The notes beneath the pieces were generated by a model. That model was not told where the DNA came from. It did not search any database and worked only from the letters and a program-made list of their open reading frames with translations. This document shows positions 3,413-5,225 of a stretch of 5,225 nucleotides of DNA, piece by piece. The stretch is from Candidatus Peribacterales bacterium (GTDB taxonomy: Bacteria; Patescibacteriota; Gracilibacteria; Peribacterales; Peribacteraceae). The DNA is taken from positions 1 through 5,225 of the forward strand of contig JAKFXO010000098.1 in the NCBI GenBank assembly GCA_021731345.1, read 5' to 3'. Position numbers and translations under genes: made by a program. Position 1 is the stretch's first letter. Every line of letters begins with the position of its first letter.

Positions 3413-5225
3413 TTGCATGCCTCAGATTCTCCTTACAGGCACACCTCTGCGCGCTTTCACCTCGTGCTTGCGCTCATGGCGCTCATCACAGCACTGACCG
3501 CAGTCGCCTACGCGTTATACATCGCATTTTTGCAGGCAGCTCCGGTGCTGGACCTCAGTCGATTAGCATTCAAGCAAAATATTCAGATCCTCGACCGACA
3601 AGACCAACCGCTGTACCAATTTAGCAGTGGTGAAAACCGAATTTTCCTGCACGGTGATGATGTACCGGACATTGTGAAGTACGCGCTCATCGCCATCGAA
3701 GATGAGAGATTTTTAGAGCGTAGCACGTGTATCGATATTCGTGCCGTGATACGCGCGCTCAGAGCCAACACACTCGATGATGACAATGTGCAGGGAGCAT
3801 CCACACTGACACAGCAGCTCACGCGCACGCTGTACCTGACGAATGAAAAAACGTTCACACGAAAAATCCATGAAATTCTTTTGTCATGCAGGCTAGAAAC
3901 AAAACTCACGAAGGATCAGATCCTGACGCTCTACATCAACGGTGTCGGATTCGGCAACGGACTCAATGGCATCGAAGCGGCGGCTCAAACCTACTTTGGT
4001 GTTCCGGCTTCTAAACTCACGATCGCGCAGGCGGCAGTGCTTGTGAGCATTCCGCAGCGCCCTTCGTACTTCAGTCCGTACGGCCCGCACGTCCACAGCA
4101 CGGTCTCCACAGAAACTCTGCGCGCCATTCGCCGCGGTGAGATCACGAATACGACTCTGGACTTGAGCACCGTGACAACCGGACTTCTGCCGAAGAACCA
4201 GCAAGGAAAATCCGGCATTGTCCGTCTTCCCGGAAAATCTGACGCGGTGCTGCGTGCGATGCGCCGACTGAACTTTATCTCGAGCGGAGAATTTAAGAAG
4301 GCATCCGCAGAACTTCTGACACTCACGTTCACGCCGTTCGCGCATCCCATTACTGCGCCGCATTTCTCCCTCTGGATCCGTAGTGAGATGGAGTCCCTGC
4401 TCGGAACATTTGCAACTCCCTCCGCATGGGAAGCTGCTGGCATCACCGTGCATACCACACTCAGTCCGTACATTCAGAACCTCGCGGAGAATGTGATCCG
4501 CAGTGCGCAGAGTGATCTCATAAAAGCTGGCGCCAAGAACGTGGCACTCGTCGCAGTTGACCGTAGAAGTCGGCAGGTCGTGGCGTACATCGGGAACAAT
4601 GATTTCTTTGCAACCGAGCAGGAAGGCCAGATCGATATGGCACAGGTTCCGCGTCAGCCCGGATCATCGTTTAAACCACTGGTGTATGCCGCGTCCTTCG
4701 AGCGCGGATTTACGCCGGATACCATCGTGCTTGATGAACCACTACAAATCGGTACGGACATTCCGAAAAATTACGAAGGTGGTTTCCGCGGACCAATCAC
4801 CGTGCGTGAGGCTCTCGCACGCTCGCGCAATATCCCAGCCATCCGCACGTTTCTGGATATCGGCGGCGAAGAGACGATCCTCGAAATAGCGTCGAGGCTC
4901 GGGATGATGACACCGGTCACCTATAAAGAGCGGCAGCTTCTGACGAATCCGAATTTTACATACGGCTGGCCGATGGCGATCGGGAGTATCGAGGTTCCGC
5001 TTTTAGAGATGATCAACATGTACGCGACGATTGCGGACCATGGTGTGTATCGGCCACTGCGCGTGCTCTGCTCGGTGACAGACAGGCAAGGCAAACGCAT
5101 CCTCCCCATCACGCCACGCAAACCGGTACAGGCACTCCTACGGGACGCAGCAGACGCGGTGGACAGCATCCTGCGGGACTCCGGCAGCCGTCCGGAAGGA
5201 TTTTGGCGCGATATGCTCACGATCC
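3413..5225 (+). CDS. Class A penicillin-binding protein (PBP1A-type transglycosylase/transpeptidase), 3' truncated
   Basis: The frame is open without a stop from 3404 to the window end, giving 604 residues from TTG 3413. The enzyme polymerises lipid II glycan strands and cross-links their peptides outside the membrane. A short cytoplasmic tail (MHASDSPYRHTSARFH) and one membrane helix at about 17-40 come first. The GT51 transglycosylase domain, about 60-230, shows IEDERF (95-100; E96 is the catalytic Glu), GASTLTQQ (128-135), RKIHE (150-154), a TLYIN motif and IPQRP. A linker with APHF precedes the transpeptidase domain: SSFK (S418 nucleophile, K421) in a QPGSSFKP context, and SRN at 471-473. 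The KTG motif should lie just past the edge. After IEDERF, the usual HxG is replaced by RSTCID. TTG is chosen because it sits 8 nt after a good -10 and gives a tail before the helix; GTG 3464 and ATG 3476 are alternatives. The nearest ATG, at 3417, is in another frame. It could be called pbpA, mrcA or ponA, but I assign no symbol. Confidence 0.93.
   Translation, partial: MHASDSPYRHTSARFHLVLALMALITALTAVAYALYIAFLQAAPVLDLSRLAFKQNIQILDRQDQPLYQFSSGENRIFLHGDDVPDIVKYALIAIEDERFLERSTCIDIRAVIRALRANTLDDDNVQGASTLTQQLTRTLYLTNEKTFTRKIHEILLSCRLETKLTKDQILTLYINGVGFGNGLNGIEAAAQTYFGVPASKLTIAQAAVLVSIPQRPSYFSPYGPHVHSTVSTETLRAIRRGEITNTTLDLSTVTTGLLPKNQQGKSGIVRLPGKSDAVLRAMRRLNFISSGEFKKASAELLTLTFTPFAHPITAPHFSLWIRSEMESLLGTFATPSAWEAAGITVHTTLSPYIQNLAENVIRSAQSDLIKAGAKNVALVAVDRRSRQVVAYIGNNDFFATEQEGQIDMAQVPRQPGSSFKPLVYAASFERGFTPDTIVLDEPLQIGTDIPKNYEGGFRGPITVREALARSRNIPAIRTFLDIGGEETILEIASRLGMMTPVTYKERQLLTNPNFTYGWPMAIGSIEVPLLEMINMYATIADHGVYRPLRVLCSVTDRQGKRILPITPRKPVQALLRDAADAVDSILRDSGSRPEGFWRDMLTI

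Noticed and set aside
2837..3418. 193-codon minus-strand open frame opposite the esterase
   Set aside because: It lies antisense to a protein with a complete catalytic triad and family motifs. Its translation shows no recognisable domain or composition of its own.
3893..4473. Two long minus-strand open frames (186 and 160 codons) opposite the penicillin-binding protein
   Set aside because: The plus strand encodes conserved GT51 and linker sequence throughout. The antisense translations are Arg/Ser/Cys-rich and without family features.
4557..4889. 110-codon plus-strand frame inside the penicillin-binding protein gene
   Set aside because: It is out of frame with the conserved transpeptidase motifs SSFK and SRN, so it is a shadow.

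Overview
This 5.2 kb window looks like ordinary chromosome from a bacterium with a peptidoglycan wall and a surface layer. A bifunctional penicillin-binding protein shows it is bacterial. A secreted enzyme with S-layer homology (SLH) repeats points to an SLH-anchored surface. The roughly balanced base composition, small well-spaced genes, absence of Shine-Dalgarno motifs and divergent penicillin-binding protein would fit a Patescibacteria/CPR lineage such as Peregrinibacteria. That placement is low-confidence inference. TGA is never read in frame across about 1,600 codons, so code 11 is supported and the TGA=Gly code of Gracilibacteria and Absconditabacteria is not.

Layout, left to right. (1) 2-328 (+): the C-terminal end of a gene that begins outside the window, probably a class I SAM-dependent methyltransferase. 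(2) 338-802 (-): a small secreted or membrane-anchored protein of unknown function with a Gly/Ser/His-rich linker, convergent with gene 1 and only 9 nt away. (3) 803-911: a divergent intergenic region holding two candidate promoters and a nested inverted repeat. (4) 912-1304 (+): a four-helix DoxX-like membrane protein. (5) 1361-1912 (+): an unrecognised 183-aa protein whose C-terminal third resembles TauD/TfdA-type 2-oxoglutarate/Fe(II) oxygenases, but with an HxH where HxD is expected. (6) 1988-3352 (+): a secreted protein with two clear SLH repeats and one degenerate one, fused to a CE1/LpqC-type serine esterase with a complete Ser-Asp-His triad. (7) 3413-5225 (+): a class A penicillin-binding protein (transglycosylase plus transpeptidase) that runs off the right edge before its KTG motif.

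Genes 2, 4, 6 and 7 all act at or beyond the membrane, so the locus has a cell-envelope flavour. It does not look like one operon: each gene from 2 onward has its own -10-like hexamer upstream. In four of the five the hexamer ends only 6-14 nt before the chosen start codon, and none has a recognisable Shine-Dalgarno sequence, which suggests leaderless or near-leaderless transcripts. I see no mobile element, CRISPR array, tRNA or rRNA, and no gene-free stretch longer than about 110 bases. I found no convincing new multi-gene system. The points most worth checking are the unusual initiation architecture, the HxH oxygenase-like protein and the SLH-esterase fusion.
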